Assembly: GCA_933207985.1 (NCBI GenBank)
Contig: OW240913.1
Location: 105,839,831-105,903,830 of the forward strand
Length of the DNA stretch: 64,000 nucleotides
Direction: 5' to 3'
Source of the DNA: Pelobates cultripes
Lineage: Eukaryota; Chordata; Amphibia; Anura; Pelobatidae
In this document: piece by piece, positions 1-9,750 of the stretch
Layout of the letters: each line of letters opens with the position of its first letter
Position numbering within the stretch: the stretch's first letter is position 1
Program-made: the position numbers and the translations under genes
Notes under the pieces: model-generated
What the model was told of the DNA's origin: nothing
The model's database searches: none
Seen by the model: only the letters and a program-made list of their open reading frames with translations

Positions 1-138
1 TTGATCATTTTGAGCCAAGCATAATACTCTGTATTAAGCCTTATCCCCTGGTGTGTCAACATTCACCAACTGCAGGTTCCCCGTCCAATCTTTCACGCAT
101 TGCATATTCCTCACAGCGGGCCGGTCCAGTCACCATAC

Positions 139-281
139 CTGCAATAGTTCCTGCTGTTGACTGATCAGTTCTCTGCTCTTCTCCAATTCTTTCCGAAGTT
201 CCTCCATTTCCTTCCTCATGCTAGTCAGTTCCTTCTCATGATCCGTCACACTAATCACATGGGTCACGTTCGCCTGTGATG
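139..281 (-). CDS. Candidate internal exon, coiled-coil protein
   Basis: Read on the minus strand, a 143-base segment is bounded by an acceptor (pyrimidine-rich tract, CCCCAG ending at 282, with a CTAAC branch-point-like word about 50 bases upstream) and by a donor CAG|GTATGG at 139/138. It encodes 47 whole codons after a 2-base split codon. The frame closes three codons past the donor. The peptide is strongly heptad-like and charged in its second half (for example MRKEMEELRKELEKSRELI), as in a coiled coil of a scaffold or centrosomal-type protein. I do not recognise the gene. If real, the host gene runs on the minus strand, its downstream exons lie left of the window, and much of this window would be its upstream intron. 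The alternative is a coiled-coil fragment of a mobile-element ORF. Confidence 0.4.
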
Positions 282-729
282 CTGGGGAGATAAAATGGAA
301 GGTGTAGTGATGTGGCTACCAATTGTTAGAGTTAAAAAAAAACAAAACATTTTTATCTCAAATCTGGCAATACGTAAAAAAAAAAAAAAAAATTTTAGAA
401 ATCCAATAAGGACAAAACTCACTGAACTAACGTGGCACATAGTTACTTCATTGAAAAAAATAAAGATTAATTCTTGTAGTTATTCTAAAATTACACCTTG
501 TTACACACAAAGATCTTAAACCTCATGGATAGCTAGCAAGTTTACTTACATAAACATTAATGGCACACAATGGCTTTCCCCTGTTAAAGCAAAAAGGCTA
601 AAAGGAAGTTGCCTTGAAAGTTTCTCTCATTTAAAGGACTAGCTTGGGCATCATAACATCATCAAAATGAAGACATTCTGGTACCTGGCTCTTGCGCACC
701 TTTAGTGACTAAACCACTCATGAACGGTT
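282..729. other. Unassigned AT-rich stretch, poly-A tract
   Basis: I see no gene here. There are A-rich tracts near 335-345 and 376-392. The left part would be the polypyrimidine side of the candidate exon's acceptor on the minus strand. Confidence 0.5.
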
Positions 730-1291
730 TGTGACTAGAGCAATCTCGCCACATTGCATTGGAGAAGCCTGGTTGCTCGCCTGCTGCCTTTGGACTATGG
801 CCCCATGTTAAAAGACATCTTTTTCCCTGCAGAAAATACTTATTCGTGCTTTTCTGCCTGGTGTTCGGTAGATTCAATCTACCAAACAACCACACGAATG
901 ACTTGACCACCTGGGAGCTGGAGTGTGCCAGCAATTAGCCTCCCTGAAGCTGCGGTTAACCGCAGCTTAATTGACGAATGCTGGGTGGCCGCCATTCGTA
1001 TCCCGAACACGAGGTCGCGGCCATTTTAAACATGGAACTAAAAACGGACACAGTTTTTCGGTAGTTTGACTTGACTATGTTATACCCCAGATAGGAATCC
1101 CATGGAGCCCATTCGCATGAGAACTGACTGTGTAAAGACTTTGGCTCCATGGCGATTACACTGTTTTCGTGTGATCTGAGCGCCATTCGCTTAATAATGT
1201 GCGCTCAGACCTGAGCTATCTGGGCACATGTTAAATGTATAGTTTTATTGTAATGTGTCTCACATAGTGTATTTTAATAGTAATTCATGTT
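730..1291 (+). mobile_element. Truncated LTR, opposite orientation to neighbour
   Basis: It begins TGTGACTAGAGC and follows the minus-strand sequence of the LTRs at 1292-2511 and 4567-5717 (CTCGCCACATTGCATTGG, then the AAGCTGCGGTTAACCGCAGC palindrome, then GGCCGCCATTCGTATCCCG). It covers about the first 560 bases of the LTR before similarity fades at the junction with the next LTR. It is an older, diverged relative that now sits head-to-head with the complete element. Confidence 0.75.
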
Positions 1292-2511
1292 TGTAACGGA
1301 CCGTTTTGCACAAAAGGGGAAAAAACCACTTAGACGATAATCCCCCTTTCAGAGTCAGGCACAGCTACTGTATAATCACCAAAACTCACGAACCGCCAAT
1401 AAGTGAATGCTCCAAACTCCCGAACGGCATACAAGGGAATAAGGTAGCACTTCAAATAAACGAACAGGAACCATACGAATAGCTGCTAGCAGGCGAACAG
1501 GAAAAGCTTCCAAGCGGCTTACACTCCTGGCAATCAGTCCTTAGCAGCATACAGTAAATCCCCCCAAAGACGAGACAAGGCTCCGTGTTGAGGGTCAAGC
1601 AGTGGTCTGTTTAATGAGGGCTACCTGCCCAGCTTTTATGCAGGTCTCCCACCTGGTGGACACTCCCCTAGGGGACCAAATGGGAGACTGTGACAAGGGA
1701 CAGACAAGTATACAAATAGGACACACAGTCACAGTATATTCCCACAATGCATCCTGGCTTCCTCCCCTCTGCCCTGGGAGATAATTGGGAAGTAACTCAA
1801 TTATCTCCCAAGACAAAGGCAAAACTCCATTACACACGTGGGAACACAAAACAGCATTATACTTTAAAATGCACAAAGTAACATTTACTACATTAAACAC
1901 AGGCATGTAACACATCCCCAGATAGCTCAGGTCTGAGTGCACATTATTAGGTGAATGGCACTCAGACTACACGAATACAGTTCAATCGCCATGGAGCCAA
2001 AGTCTTTACAGTCAGTTTCATACGAATGGGCTCCATGGGATTCCTATCTGGGGTATAAGATATTCACACAAAAATACCGAACACCGGGTCATTCGTGTGC
2101 TTTCACCGAACGAGAAGGGAGGTCGGCGGCTTCAGCGGTGTTCGCGCAAAACTGTGTCCGATTTTAGTTCCATAAAAATAGAGGCGAACACCGCTGTTCA
2201 TTCGTATGGTTTAAAATGGCCGCGACCTCGTGTTCGGGATACGAACGGCGGCCACCCAGCGTTCATCAATTAAGCTGCGGTTAACCGCAGCTTCAAGGAG
2301 GTTAATTGCCGGCACACTCCAGCTCCCAGGTGGTCCAGTCATTCGTACGGTTGTTCGGTAGATTGAAACTACCGAACAACCGGCAGAAAAGCACGAATAC
2401 AGCTTTTCTGCATGCAAAAATAAAGTCTTTAAAAAGGGGGCCATAGTCCAAAGGCAGCAGGCGAGCAACCAGGCTTCTCCAATGCAATGTGGCGAGATTG
2501 GTCTCGTCACA
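1292..2511 (-). repeat. 3' LTR of the two-LTR element
   Basis: This is the 1220-bp partner of 4567-5717. It has the same termini (TGTGACGAG at 2511, GTTACA at 1292) and the same CATAAAAG box near 1633-1641. Confidence 0.85.
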
Positions 2512-3293
2512 TCTCTCCCCTTTTCCAAACAGACTAGCAGGGTATCTGACCTCCTGCCGGTCAGTGCCCTTGTTAGTCCAGCAGCCCACCCACAATAAAT
2601 GGTTACTACACCTGGGTAAAGGGGAAGCTTGTCCAGGTCCAGGTGCCTCACCACGGCTGTGCTGGGTACGGGTACGCTGACTTGGTGGGTTGCTGCGTGG
2701 GCAGAGACCAGCGGCACTCTGCCCTGTTGCCAGCGCTACTGGGAGGGTAGCCTGGTGGAAGCCTGGTTGTTGGAGGGGGAGACCAACTGTCTCCCCTTTA
2801 AATACACCGCTCTGCTGCTGCTGCTGGAGACTGACTGTCTCCCCTTTAAATACACCGGTCTGCTGCTGCTGGAGACCGACCGTCTCCCCTTTGGTTACCC
2901 ATCTCTGCTGCTGGAGGGGGAGACCGATTGTCTCCCCTTTGGCTAAACAGCCCTGTCGCTGGGGGGCAGGACCGACCGTCCCTACCCCCTGTGCTGGCAG
3001 TGTAGAGACTATGGTCCCATCTGCACGGTTGTGGGGCTTACTGTCTCCCCTTTGTACATTAAGCTGCCGCTGGGGAGAGGGGGTAACAAGCTCCTCTCCC
3101 ATACATACTTCCAGCTGTGGGGGAGGGAGACCGACTGTCTCTTCTCCCAATACAGAGTCCTGCTGCTGGGGAAAGGAGACTGGGCTATCTATTCCCGGTA
3201 GGACACTCTGCCGCTGGGGAATGGAGACTGGGCTCCCAGTTCCCAAAGCATCATACTGCCGCTGGGGAATGGAGACTGGGCTCCCAATTCCCC
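2302..3293 (-). pseudogene. Out-of-frame continuation of the repeat ORF
   Basis: After the frameshift near 3290 the minus strand stays open in another frame. It carries more GIGSPVSIPQRQ units and then a second repeat type, KGETVGLQQQQ with CAG/CTG runs (about 2755-2945). The frame passes through the purine tract (2512-2526) and into the 3' LTR, stopping at 2302. The ORF therefore has no stop of its own before the LTR. Either its natural end was deleted or the element is a truncated derivative of a longer one. Confidence 0.5.
2512..2526 (-). other. Polypurine tract
   Basis: GGAAAAGGGGAGAGA on the minus strand lies directly against the 3' LTR start TGTGACGAG. This is the expected site of plus-strand priming in an LTR retrotransposon. 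Confidence 0.75.
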
Positions 3294-3800
3294 AAAGCAT
3301 CATTCTGCAGCTGGGGAATGGAGACTGGGCTCCCAATTCCCAAAAAATCACGCTGCCGCTGGGGAGGGAGGACACTGCTCTCCTCTCCCTGGACTTCCCA
3401 CTGCCTTCCCGGCATATCACTTGGCTGCTGGGGGGCAGGAACAACTACCTCTGCCCCCTGTAACTCAGCCTGCTGCTGGGGAAGGGAGCTCAGGCTCCCA
3501 ATTCCCTGCAATATCTCCCGCTGGGGAATGGAGCTCGGGCTCCCAATTCCCTGCAATTTCTCCCGCTGGGGAATGGAGCTCGGGCTCCCAATTCCCTGCA
3601 ATTCATTCTGCTGCTGGGGGACAGGAGCGACTATCTCTGTCCCCTGTAACTCAGCCTGCCGCTGGGGAATGGAGCTCAGGCTCCCAATTCCCTGCAATAT
3701 CTCCCGCTGGGGAATGGAGACTGGGCTCCCAATTCCCAATAAATCACACGGCCGCTGGGGAATGGAGACTGGGCTCCCAATTCCCTGCAGGACCGGTGGA
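3170..3800. repeat. Coding minisatellite, 45-51 bp units
   Basis: The sequence repeats CTGGGGAATGGAGACTGGGC / TCCCAATTCC with spacing of 45-51 bases, always near a multiple of three. About a dozen imperfect units encode the GIGSPVSIPQR repeat on the minus strand. Several other frames on both strands are also open across it because the unit contains no stop. Confidence 0.85.
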
Positions 3801-4477
3801 GAGACCTCGGTCCCATCTCTACCGGCCACCTGGGGTTCTTCCCAGAAAATATCCACAATGTCTTCCCAGCTGAATGGGTCTGGTTCTGGCTCTGTCACCT
3901 TGCTGTCCTGCTGAATCTTCTCAATGGAGTGGAAGAGATCTCGGTAGTCCTGCTCCAGTTCCCACTCCAGGGTTGCTAGGTGAGCCAGGTCTTGCTCAAT
4001 GTCGTGAGTGTCGTCCCAGTCATACCTGCTCTCCCTCCACTCCAAGAGATCACTGAACCGGGCTTGTGTAGGGCTCCCAAATTCAGGCTCTGAAAAAGCC
4101 TCCCATAACAAGCCAGGACCATCAAACTCCTCTCCCTCTGGCTTGTCATGCTCGGCTGTCCAGGGCAGGTACTGTGCCCCATACCACCAGAGCGCCTGGT
4201 ATGCATCTTCCAGCCAAATCTCCTGCCATACCCGGTGCTCCAATTCCTTCACCCATTCATCTAGGGGCTGCTCTCCCAGGAAGGGCATCCGCAGGGCCAC
4301 TTGCTTCTGCAACCGCTGCTCTTCACTGGGGAGACTCTCACCCCGCTGGTACTGTACATTATCCAGGGCCTGGTACCAGATGCCTTTCCTTAATGCATCC
4401 CGGCCATCCAGGTCCTCCTCCTCGTATGACACTGCTGGTTCCATGCTGTTGCTGTCAGGGTCGCTGTACTCAGACAT
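3251..4477 (-). CDS. Trp-rich acidic ORF with tandem repeat tail
   Basis: This is a 408-codon ORF just downstream of the 5' LTR and primer site, in the gag position. Residues 1-210 are acidic and unusually rich in Trp (RVWQEIWLEDAYQALWWYG near 85-105, then LLEWRESRYDWDD and SWEDIVDIFW), suggesting a helical domain. From about residue 230 it becomes a tandem repeat of about 15 residues, LQGIGSPVSIPQRE and variants, interleaved with EIVAPVPQQQ-type units. I see no zinc knuckle, protease or RT. The ORF ends in ..LGNWEPSLHSPAAV, which is the repeat read out of frame: a CCCC run at about 3290-3293 has one more C than the neighbouring repeat units. The true reading frame therefore probably continued downstream. 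I do not recognise the protein. A gag-like or packaging role is inferred from position only. Confidence 0.6.
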   Translation of the reverse strand: MSEYSDPDSNSMEPAVSYEEEDLDGRDALRKGIWYQALDNVQYQRGESLPSEEQRLQKQVALRMPFLGEQPLDEWVKELEHRVWQEIWLEDAYQALWWYGAQYLPWTAEHDKPEGEEFDGPGLLWEAFSEPEFGSPTQARFSDLLEWRESRYDWDDTHDIEQDLAHLATLEWELEQDYRDLFHSIEKIQQDSKVTEPEPDPFSWEDIVDIFWEEPQVAGRDGTEVSPPVLQGIGSPVSIPQRPCDLLGIGSPVSIPQREILQGIGSLSSIPQRQAELQGTEIVAPVPQQQNELQGIGSPSSIPQREKLQGIGSPSSIPQREILQGIGSLSSLPQQQAELQGAEVVVPAPQQPSDMPGRQWEVQGEESSVLPPQRQRDFLGIGSPVSIPQLQNDALGNWEPSLHSPAAV

Positions 4478-4543
4478 GCGTTGCCCTCAAATTGTAAATC
4501 CACGGAATGGTGTCGCCTGTAGCTGTCCTGTAGTCTGTGGGAA

Positions 4544-4566
4544 CGATCCCGCCGCTTGCCACCAAT
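4544..4566 (-). other. Primer-binding-site candidate
   Basis: Immediately after the 5' LTR the minus strand reads ATTGGTGGCAAGCGGCGGG. The TGG start fits a tRNA 3' CCA end. I cannot name the tRNA. Confidence 0.5.
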
Positions 4567-5717
4567 TGTAACGGACCGTTTTGCACACAAGGGGTAAAAA
4601 CCGTTTAGGCGATCGGCCCCCTTTCCAGAGATCCAGGCACAGCTACTGCAGAACACCAAAACTCACGAACTGGATACAAAATAGCACTCCAACTCCCGAA
4701 CTGGAACCTCCCAAATAGCTGCTAGCAGACGAACAGGAAAAGCAGACAATCAGCTTACACTCCTGGCAATCAGTCTCTAACAGCATACAGTGAATCCCCC
4801 CAAGAACGAGACAAGGCTCTGTGTTGAGGGTCAAGCAGTGGTCTGTTTAATGAGGGCTACCTGCCCAGCTTTTATGCAGGTCTCCCACCTGGTGGACACT
4901 CCCCTAGGGGACCAAATGGGAGACTGTGACACACAGTCACAGTATATTCCCACAATGCATCCTGGCTTCCTCCCCTCTGCCCTGGGAGGTAATTGGGAAG
5001 TAACTCAATTATCTCCCAAGACAAAGGCAAAACTCCATTACACACGTGGGAACACAAAAACAGCATTATACTTTAAAATACATAGAGTAACATTTACTAC
5101 ATTAAACACAGGCATGTAACACATCCCCAGATAGCTCAGGTCTGAGTGCACATTATCAGGTGAATGGCACTCAGACTACACGAATACAGTTCAATCGCCA
5201 TGGAGCCAAAGTCTTTACAGTTTAATACGAATGGGCTCCATGGGATTCCTATCTGGGGTATAAGACATTCACACAAAAATACCGAACACCGGGTCATTCG
5301 TGTGCTTTCACCAAACAAGAAGGGAGGTCGGCGGCTTCAGCGGTGTTCGCGCAAAACTGTGTCCGATTTTTAGTTCCATGAAAATAGAGGCGAACACCGC
5401 TGTTCATTCGTATGGTTTAAAATGGCCGCGACCTCGTGTTCGGGATACGAACGGCGGCCACCCAGCGTTCATCAATTAAGCTGCGGTTAACCGCAGCTTC
5501 AGGGAGGTTAATTGCCGGCACACTCCAGCTCCCAGGTGGTCCAGTCATTCGTACGGTTGTTCGGTAGATTGAAACTACCGAACAACCGGCAGAAAAGCAT
5601 GAATATGGCTTTTCTGCATGGAAAAATAAAGTCTTTTAAAAGGGGGCCATAGTCCAAAGGCAGCAGGCGAGCAACCAGGCTTCTCCAATGCAATGTGGCG
5701 AGATTGGTCTCGTCACA
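4567..5717 (-). repeat. 5' LTR of the two-LTR element
   Basis: This is the 5' LTR in transcription order. It ends CGGTCCGTTACA at 4567 and starts TGTGACGAG at 5717. A CATAAAAG TATA-like box lies at about 4869-4877, and an ATTAAA polyadenylation-like word lies shortly downstream in the minus direction. It is highly similar to the 3' copy but lacks about 35 bases present there near 1695-1725. It contains the GCTGCGGTTAACCGCAGC palindrome near 5480. Confidence 0.85.
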
Positions 5718-5946
5718 TGGAGGAAGGCAAGTTCATCCTTTTTAATAAAATTTCTTTGATGCTGTGTCTGATGACCCCCCTAAAGGTGAGAATGGAGTCT
5801 GTGGATCGACAACTAACACCCATGGATGCTGGAACATGAACTGTACATGACTCTGCTGATTGCTGGCTCTGTGCTTGACGGGTAACCTGGTCTCTAGCAC
5901 AGAACACCAATCTAGGTGTTCATTATATTATTTTTTTTTACCAGTT

Positions 5947-6349
5947 TTTCATTATTAGGGATGTTCATGGGAAAAATATTCGGTTTGGTTCAGCATTCCG
6001 AAATTTGGGACTTCGGCACTTTGGGTAAGTGTTAGGGTAGGGTTAGGATTGGTTTAGGTGTAGAGTTAGGGGTAAAGTAGGGTTAGGAATAGGGTTAGGA
6101 TTAACCTAACCCTCTCCCTAACCCTACCCCAACCACAAACTCTACCCCAACCCAAACCTAACCTCTCCTGTTTTGCCACTTTTCAGAAATCGAATCACTT
6201 TGGCACTTCCAAAAATTCGGCACTTTGAATTCGGTTCGGCATTCCGAAATTCAGCAATTTGGTACTTCGGACATTCGGAAGCATCTGAATGTCTGAATTT
6301 CCGAAATTTGTCCGAATTTGCATTCGGAACAAAATGAATTGCACATGTC
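5947..6349. repeat. Fold-back repeat with TTAGGG-like arms
   Basis: Two outer direct copies of ATTCCGAAATTtgG/CTTCGGnaCTTTGG (about 5984-6024 and 6238-6275) flank an inner imperfect inverted repeat. The left arm, about 6025-6098, is rich in GGGTTAGG. The right arm, about 6099-6165, is rich in CCTAACCC. Related outer words (CCGAAACATGAACAAGTCTAG) occur at 55405-55435. It is probably a non-autonomous DNA transposon or decayed minisatellite. The arms are irregular and are not a true telomere array. Confidence 0.6.
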
Positions 6350-6954
6350 TGTTCATTATTATTTGATGGATCTGCTTGTTGACTACCCTGGGGAAGTATG
6401 TTCTCTCTAGTTTTTCTCATATCACAGGCCCACCTTGTTTGAGTCCCATTTATAAGGCAGTGGTCATCTCTTTTGGCAAGTACAGGGCTGTTCCTTAAAT
6501 TGTAATAGCTGCAACAATTTGTGGGGTCTGAGAGTATACATGTCATGCTCCATTGCCTCCACTTCTCCCTAAGCACAAGGTACTGAAGGTGCCTTGTTGT
6601 TACGATTGTTAAGGTCATGCTTTGTTGTACATACTTTTGTTGTTTAAGTTTTATTTGGAATTTAGAGTTACACGTTGACATTATTGCATCACATGCACTT
6701 GGAACAATGAACACCAAGTGGAGATTTTGTCCACAACTCTTAAAAGAATCCAGAAAATGCAAAAAGGGCAAACCATATTTTGTGTGGATTTTAATTGTGT
6801 TCTGACTTGAAGTTGGATACTTAACAAGGTTCCTCCAGGAAGATAAGCTGCAGAACTCATTCACTGTAACATATTGTTTGCATTGCTAATCTCACTGGAT
6901 CTGTTTGATGTGTGACAAGTCCAGCAGCCATCTGCTTATGCCTATTCCTACAAT
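6350..6954. other. Unassigned stretch
   Basis: I recognise no element or gene. A long minus-strand open frame crosses it (to 6864), but its last third is the preceding repeat and the rest resembles no family I know. Confidence 0.4.
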
Positions 6955-7190
6955 TCATGTGTCCACCATACATACACAAGAATAGACATGTGTGTGTTTG
7001 GTGGATAGGTCAATGTTGCTGAAGGTAGTGGGAGCTGGTATGGGGACCATATCATGGTCAGACCACACTCCACTCATCACTTTCTCTGTGTGTGAGGAAA
7101 CTGGAAAATGAACGAATCTGTTTGTTAAGTAAAAATACTGCATCTAAGGTGGAATCGGCAATCATAAGTTACTTTAGGAACAATGGGGAT
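6955..7190 (+). pseudogene. L1-like endonuclease fragment
   Basis: Conceptual translation gives DRSML, then SWSDHTPLIT, then WKMNES. This matches the order seen at 47640-47770 and 59020-59110 (TWSDHAPI / WSDHTPI followed by W-R-L-N). The SDH motif belongs to the apurinic endonuclease-like domain of L1 ORF2. Stops and frameshifts show it is dead. Confidence 0.6.
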
Positions 7191-7296
7191 TGACCTTAAT
7201 AACTAACTGGGAACCGGGCAGGTAAATTAATGATGGCGAAACTGAACAAGCAACAATCCCTACCAAAATATATACCTTATTTCAAAAGATGTTATT

Positions 7297-7374
7297 AACC
7301 CCTTAAGGACACATGACATGTGTGACATGTCATGATTCCCTTTTATTCCAGAAGTTTGGTCCTTAAGGGGTTAA
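7297..7374. repeat. Short hairpin element
   Basis: The inverted ends AACCCCTTAAGGAC and GTCCTTAAGGGGTT enclose a second inverted word (ACATGACATGTGTGACATGT). The unit is about 78 bp and its right end touches the TTAA of the next MITE. Confidence 0.65.
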
Positions 7375-7820
7375 AGGGACACTCCAGGCACCCAGACCAC
7401 TTCTGCTCATTGGAGAGGTCTGGGTGCCAACTGCCACTATTCTTAACCCTGCAAGTGTAATTATTGCAGTTTTTTTACTAGACAGCCACTAGAGGGCACT
7501 TCCTGGTTTCAAGCACAGGAAACCTGTGCTAGAGCGTCGCTGGACATCCTCACGCTGTGAGGACCTCCAGCGTCACTTATTTCCCCACAGGAAAGCATTG
7601 AAATGCATTTTCAATGCTTTCCTATGGGGAGCTCTAATGCGCATGCGCGGCATTGCCGCACATGCGCATTAGGTCTCCCTGGCCGGTGGGTGGGATCAGT
7701 CTCGCCCACCGGCCGAAGCAATCAGAGGGAGGAGCAGCGTGGAGGAAGAAGCAGCAACGTGGGACATCGTCGCTGCCTCAGGTAAGTTACAGATTGTTTT
7801 CCTGGCACTGGAGTTTCCCT
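7375..7820. mobile_element. TTAA MITE, family A, complete copy
   Basis: TTAA at 7371-7374 and 7821-7824 bracket 446 bp. The inverted ends are AGGGACACTCCAGGCAC and, from the other end, AGGGAAACTCCAGTGCC. The interior has a GGAAAGCATTGAAATGCATTTTCAATGCTTTCC-type palindrome (around 7590-7625) and GGCCGGTGGG inverted pairs. The TTAA duplication is typical of piggyBac-type transposition. There is no transposase. Confidence 0.8.
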
Positions 7821-7824
7821 TTAA

Positions 7825-8585
7825 GGCTAATGACCCCAGTCACTTAGCAGAATAATTTGTGTATAATTTTGCTTCAGATAAGTCACAATTCCAACCGAGT
7901 ACCTGTGATCATTGTCTGCAGTTAGCACGGTCCTTTTGGGTACAAACATGCACAGTCTTTTAAAAGTAACTTAATTCCGGGCACTTTATTATTGAGCTTC
8001 ACCACAGAGACATCAGCAAAATGGCAACAAAAAAACAAAACACAATAATGTAACACAAATCCCTATAAACAAAAGCCTAGCTGGTCTGAGCATTAACTAA
8101 CATCAGATTCCCTATCTCTCAGGGGTTAAACTATAACAAAAATAATATTGGTTTCACCAAACTAGTGTCTTTGTCAGCTCTTTGCACTCCAGTGCTGTTT
8201 CCATCCCTTCAAGAGAGAAACAAACATTCCCCCCTTACCTGCCTAGCAGGGAGGGGTTTATTCCCACTGCTGCAGCTGATTACCTGCAGCTGAGCAGTGG
8301 CCTGGAGACAGTCCAAACCCTGGCCTGGACCTAGTCTCCCAAGAAAAACAAATAAACAGCGGAGTGGAGCACTGGCCCACCCTTCTCTCCAAATGCTCCA
8401 CCCCAGGGACCCATAACTAAATATGCATTTAAGTTCTATACATACACACAATCCCACTTGGGTTAAAGATCATATGCCTCTCTGAACAATGCAGCTGAAA
8501 TATAAACTCCCTCGGAGACCACCCCATTCGCTTTATCACATACCCAAAACATTGAGTTTTTTCCACAGGTTATAATGTTCCCCAC
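7825..8585. other. Unassigned, possibly LTR-derived
   Basis: The stretch has an LTR-like texture (CACTTTATTATTGAGC, a CTGCAGCTGATTACCTGCAGCTG palindrome near 8268-8290), but I find no second copy and no termini. No gene is seen. Confidence 0.35.
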
Positions 8586-8589
8586 TTAA

Positions 8590-8979
8590 AGGGAAACTCC
8601 AGTGCCAGGAAAACAATCCGTTTTCCTGGCACTGAAGGTTCCCTCTCCCTCCCACCCCCCAATCCCCAGTTGCTGAAGGGGTGAAAACACCTTCAGTGAC
8701 TTACCTGAGGCAGTGACGATGTCCCTCGTCGCCGCTTCTTCCTCCACGCCGCTCCTCCCTCTGATTGCGTCGGCCGGTGGGTGAGACTGATCCCGCCCAC
8801 CGGCCAGGGAGACCTAATGCGCTCCCCATAGGAAAGCATTGAAAATGCATTTCAATGCTTTCCTATGGGGAAATGAGTGACGCTGGAGGTCCTCACACAG
8901 CGTGAGGACGTCCAGCGACGCTCTAGCACAGGTTTCCTGTGCTAGAAACCAGGAAGTGCCCTCTAGTGGCTGTCTAGTA
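8590..8979 (-). mobile_element. TTAA MITE, family A, truncated inverted copy
   Basis: It starts after TTAA at 8586-8589 with AGGGAAACTCCAGTGCC and follows the copy at 7375-7820 in reverse order. It stops in TGGCTGTCTAGTAG at about 8979, where retroviral gag sequence begins. The last 110-130 bases are missing, so a deletion or recombination joined it to the retrovirus. Confidence 0.75.
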
Positions 8980-9750
8980 GTAGTTGACAATGTTACTTTT
9001 CCAGTGGGGCTATACTGGATATTTGCACTAAGAGCAGACAGTATATCACTGCCTAGAAGATTAGCAGGGGCATCAGTATATTTAGCAATTATTCTAGCCC
9101 AAATGGGGCCAGCTTTTAGGGCAACAATCTGTTTTAAATCTACCCAAGTACACTGATAAGTAGCTTGAATGGTGGATAGAGACTGGACTAGAGCTAAGGG
9201 GGCCTTTTCAACATCTGGCAGCATCTGTATTATTGCCAGTTGTTCACTGGGTGTCCAGGGCTTATATTCTTCCCAGTATTGGATACCTGAGCTCGGCTGT
9301 CTCTTCTCATGGTATACACTCTCAACTTTGGGTATCATGGGAGTAGTAAATTACGGAGCTAATGGCCCCACTGGGGTGTCTATGGGGGCAACGAGGGGTT
9401 CCCTTAAGTCTGGTGGACTACCCTCCTTCTTGCCCATTCTGGGACCCTAGAGGTCCAAAACATTGATAATATGGTACACCTTTTCTGGTGGTTTCTCTAC
9501 AACCACATTTAGTTAATTCAACAGCAGTATCATGCCATTTTTGGGCAACTTCTACTAAGACATTATCTTCTAACCAACCTCTGTAATTTGCCATAAATTC
9601 ACTCCATATATGTGGGTCTAGAGTGCCCTTTGAGGGCATGCCAGCTTTCTTAAGTAACCTCTTAACATTCTTAATTGCTCCTTGTCCTTTGTGATGCTTG
9701 ACAATAGTCAAAGCCGTAAATCCCCCTTGAGTGCTTTCAGAGCTACCCAT
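8980..9750 (-). pseudogene. gag: Retroviral gag remnant (matrix and capsid parts)
   Basis: The first part (9750 to 9418) starts MGSS, the Met-Gly expected of a myristoylated matrix protein. It has a basic stretch (KNVKRLLKKAG) and a WSEFMANYRGWL helix-like segment, then ends at a stop. In another frame, about 9412 to 8980, comes a capsid-like segment with YKPWTPSEQLAIIQMLPD, a start seen in gamma/epsilon-type capsid N-terminal domains. A stop near 9355 and the frame change inactivate the gene, and the MITE junction removes the capsid C-terminal domain and nucleocapsid. The copy at 57636 shares the matrix part. Confidence 0.75.

Larger units (their letters stand above)
1292..5717 (-). mobile_element. 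Non-autonomous LTR retrotransposon
   Basis: Two long direct repeats (1292-2511 and 4567-5717) enclose about 2 kb. On the minus strand each LTR runs TGTGACGAGACC ... GGTCCGTTACA. A TGG-beginning primer-site-like sequence follows the 5' LTR (TTGGTGGCAAGCGG, 4566 downward), and a purine tract (GGAAAAGGGGAGAGA) abuts the 3' LTR at 2512-2526. There is no protease, RT, RNase H or integrase; the interior carries a single long ORF with a frameshift. The flanks do not share a target duplication (ATGTT at 1287-1291 against TGGAG at 5718-5722), so one end may have been exchanged by recombination. The LTR start resembles the solo LTRs at 15070, 31176 and 52895, which do have 5-bp duplications, so mobilisation by a related Ty3/gypsy-type element is likely. 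Confidence 0.85.

Noticed and set aside
3117..3914. Long plus-strand open frames across the minisatellite
   Set aside because: They exist only because the repeat unit lacks stops in several frames. The minus-strand frame has the ordinary N-terminal domain and the right element orientation.
6020..6170. Interstitial telomere array
   Set aside because: The TTAGG/CCTAA words are irregular and arranged as an inverted repeat, unlike true TTAGGG arrays.
6142..6864. 240-codon minus-strand open frame
   Set aside because: Its C-terminal third is the fold-back repeat, the rest matches no family I know, and the composition looks non-coding.
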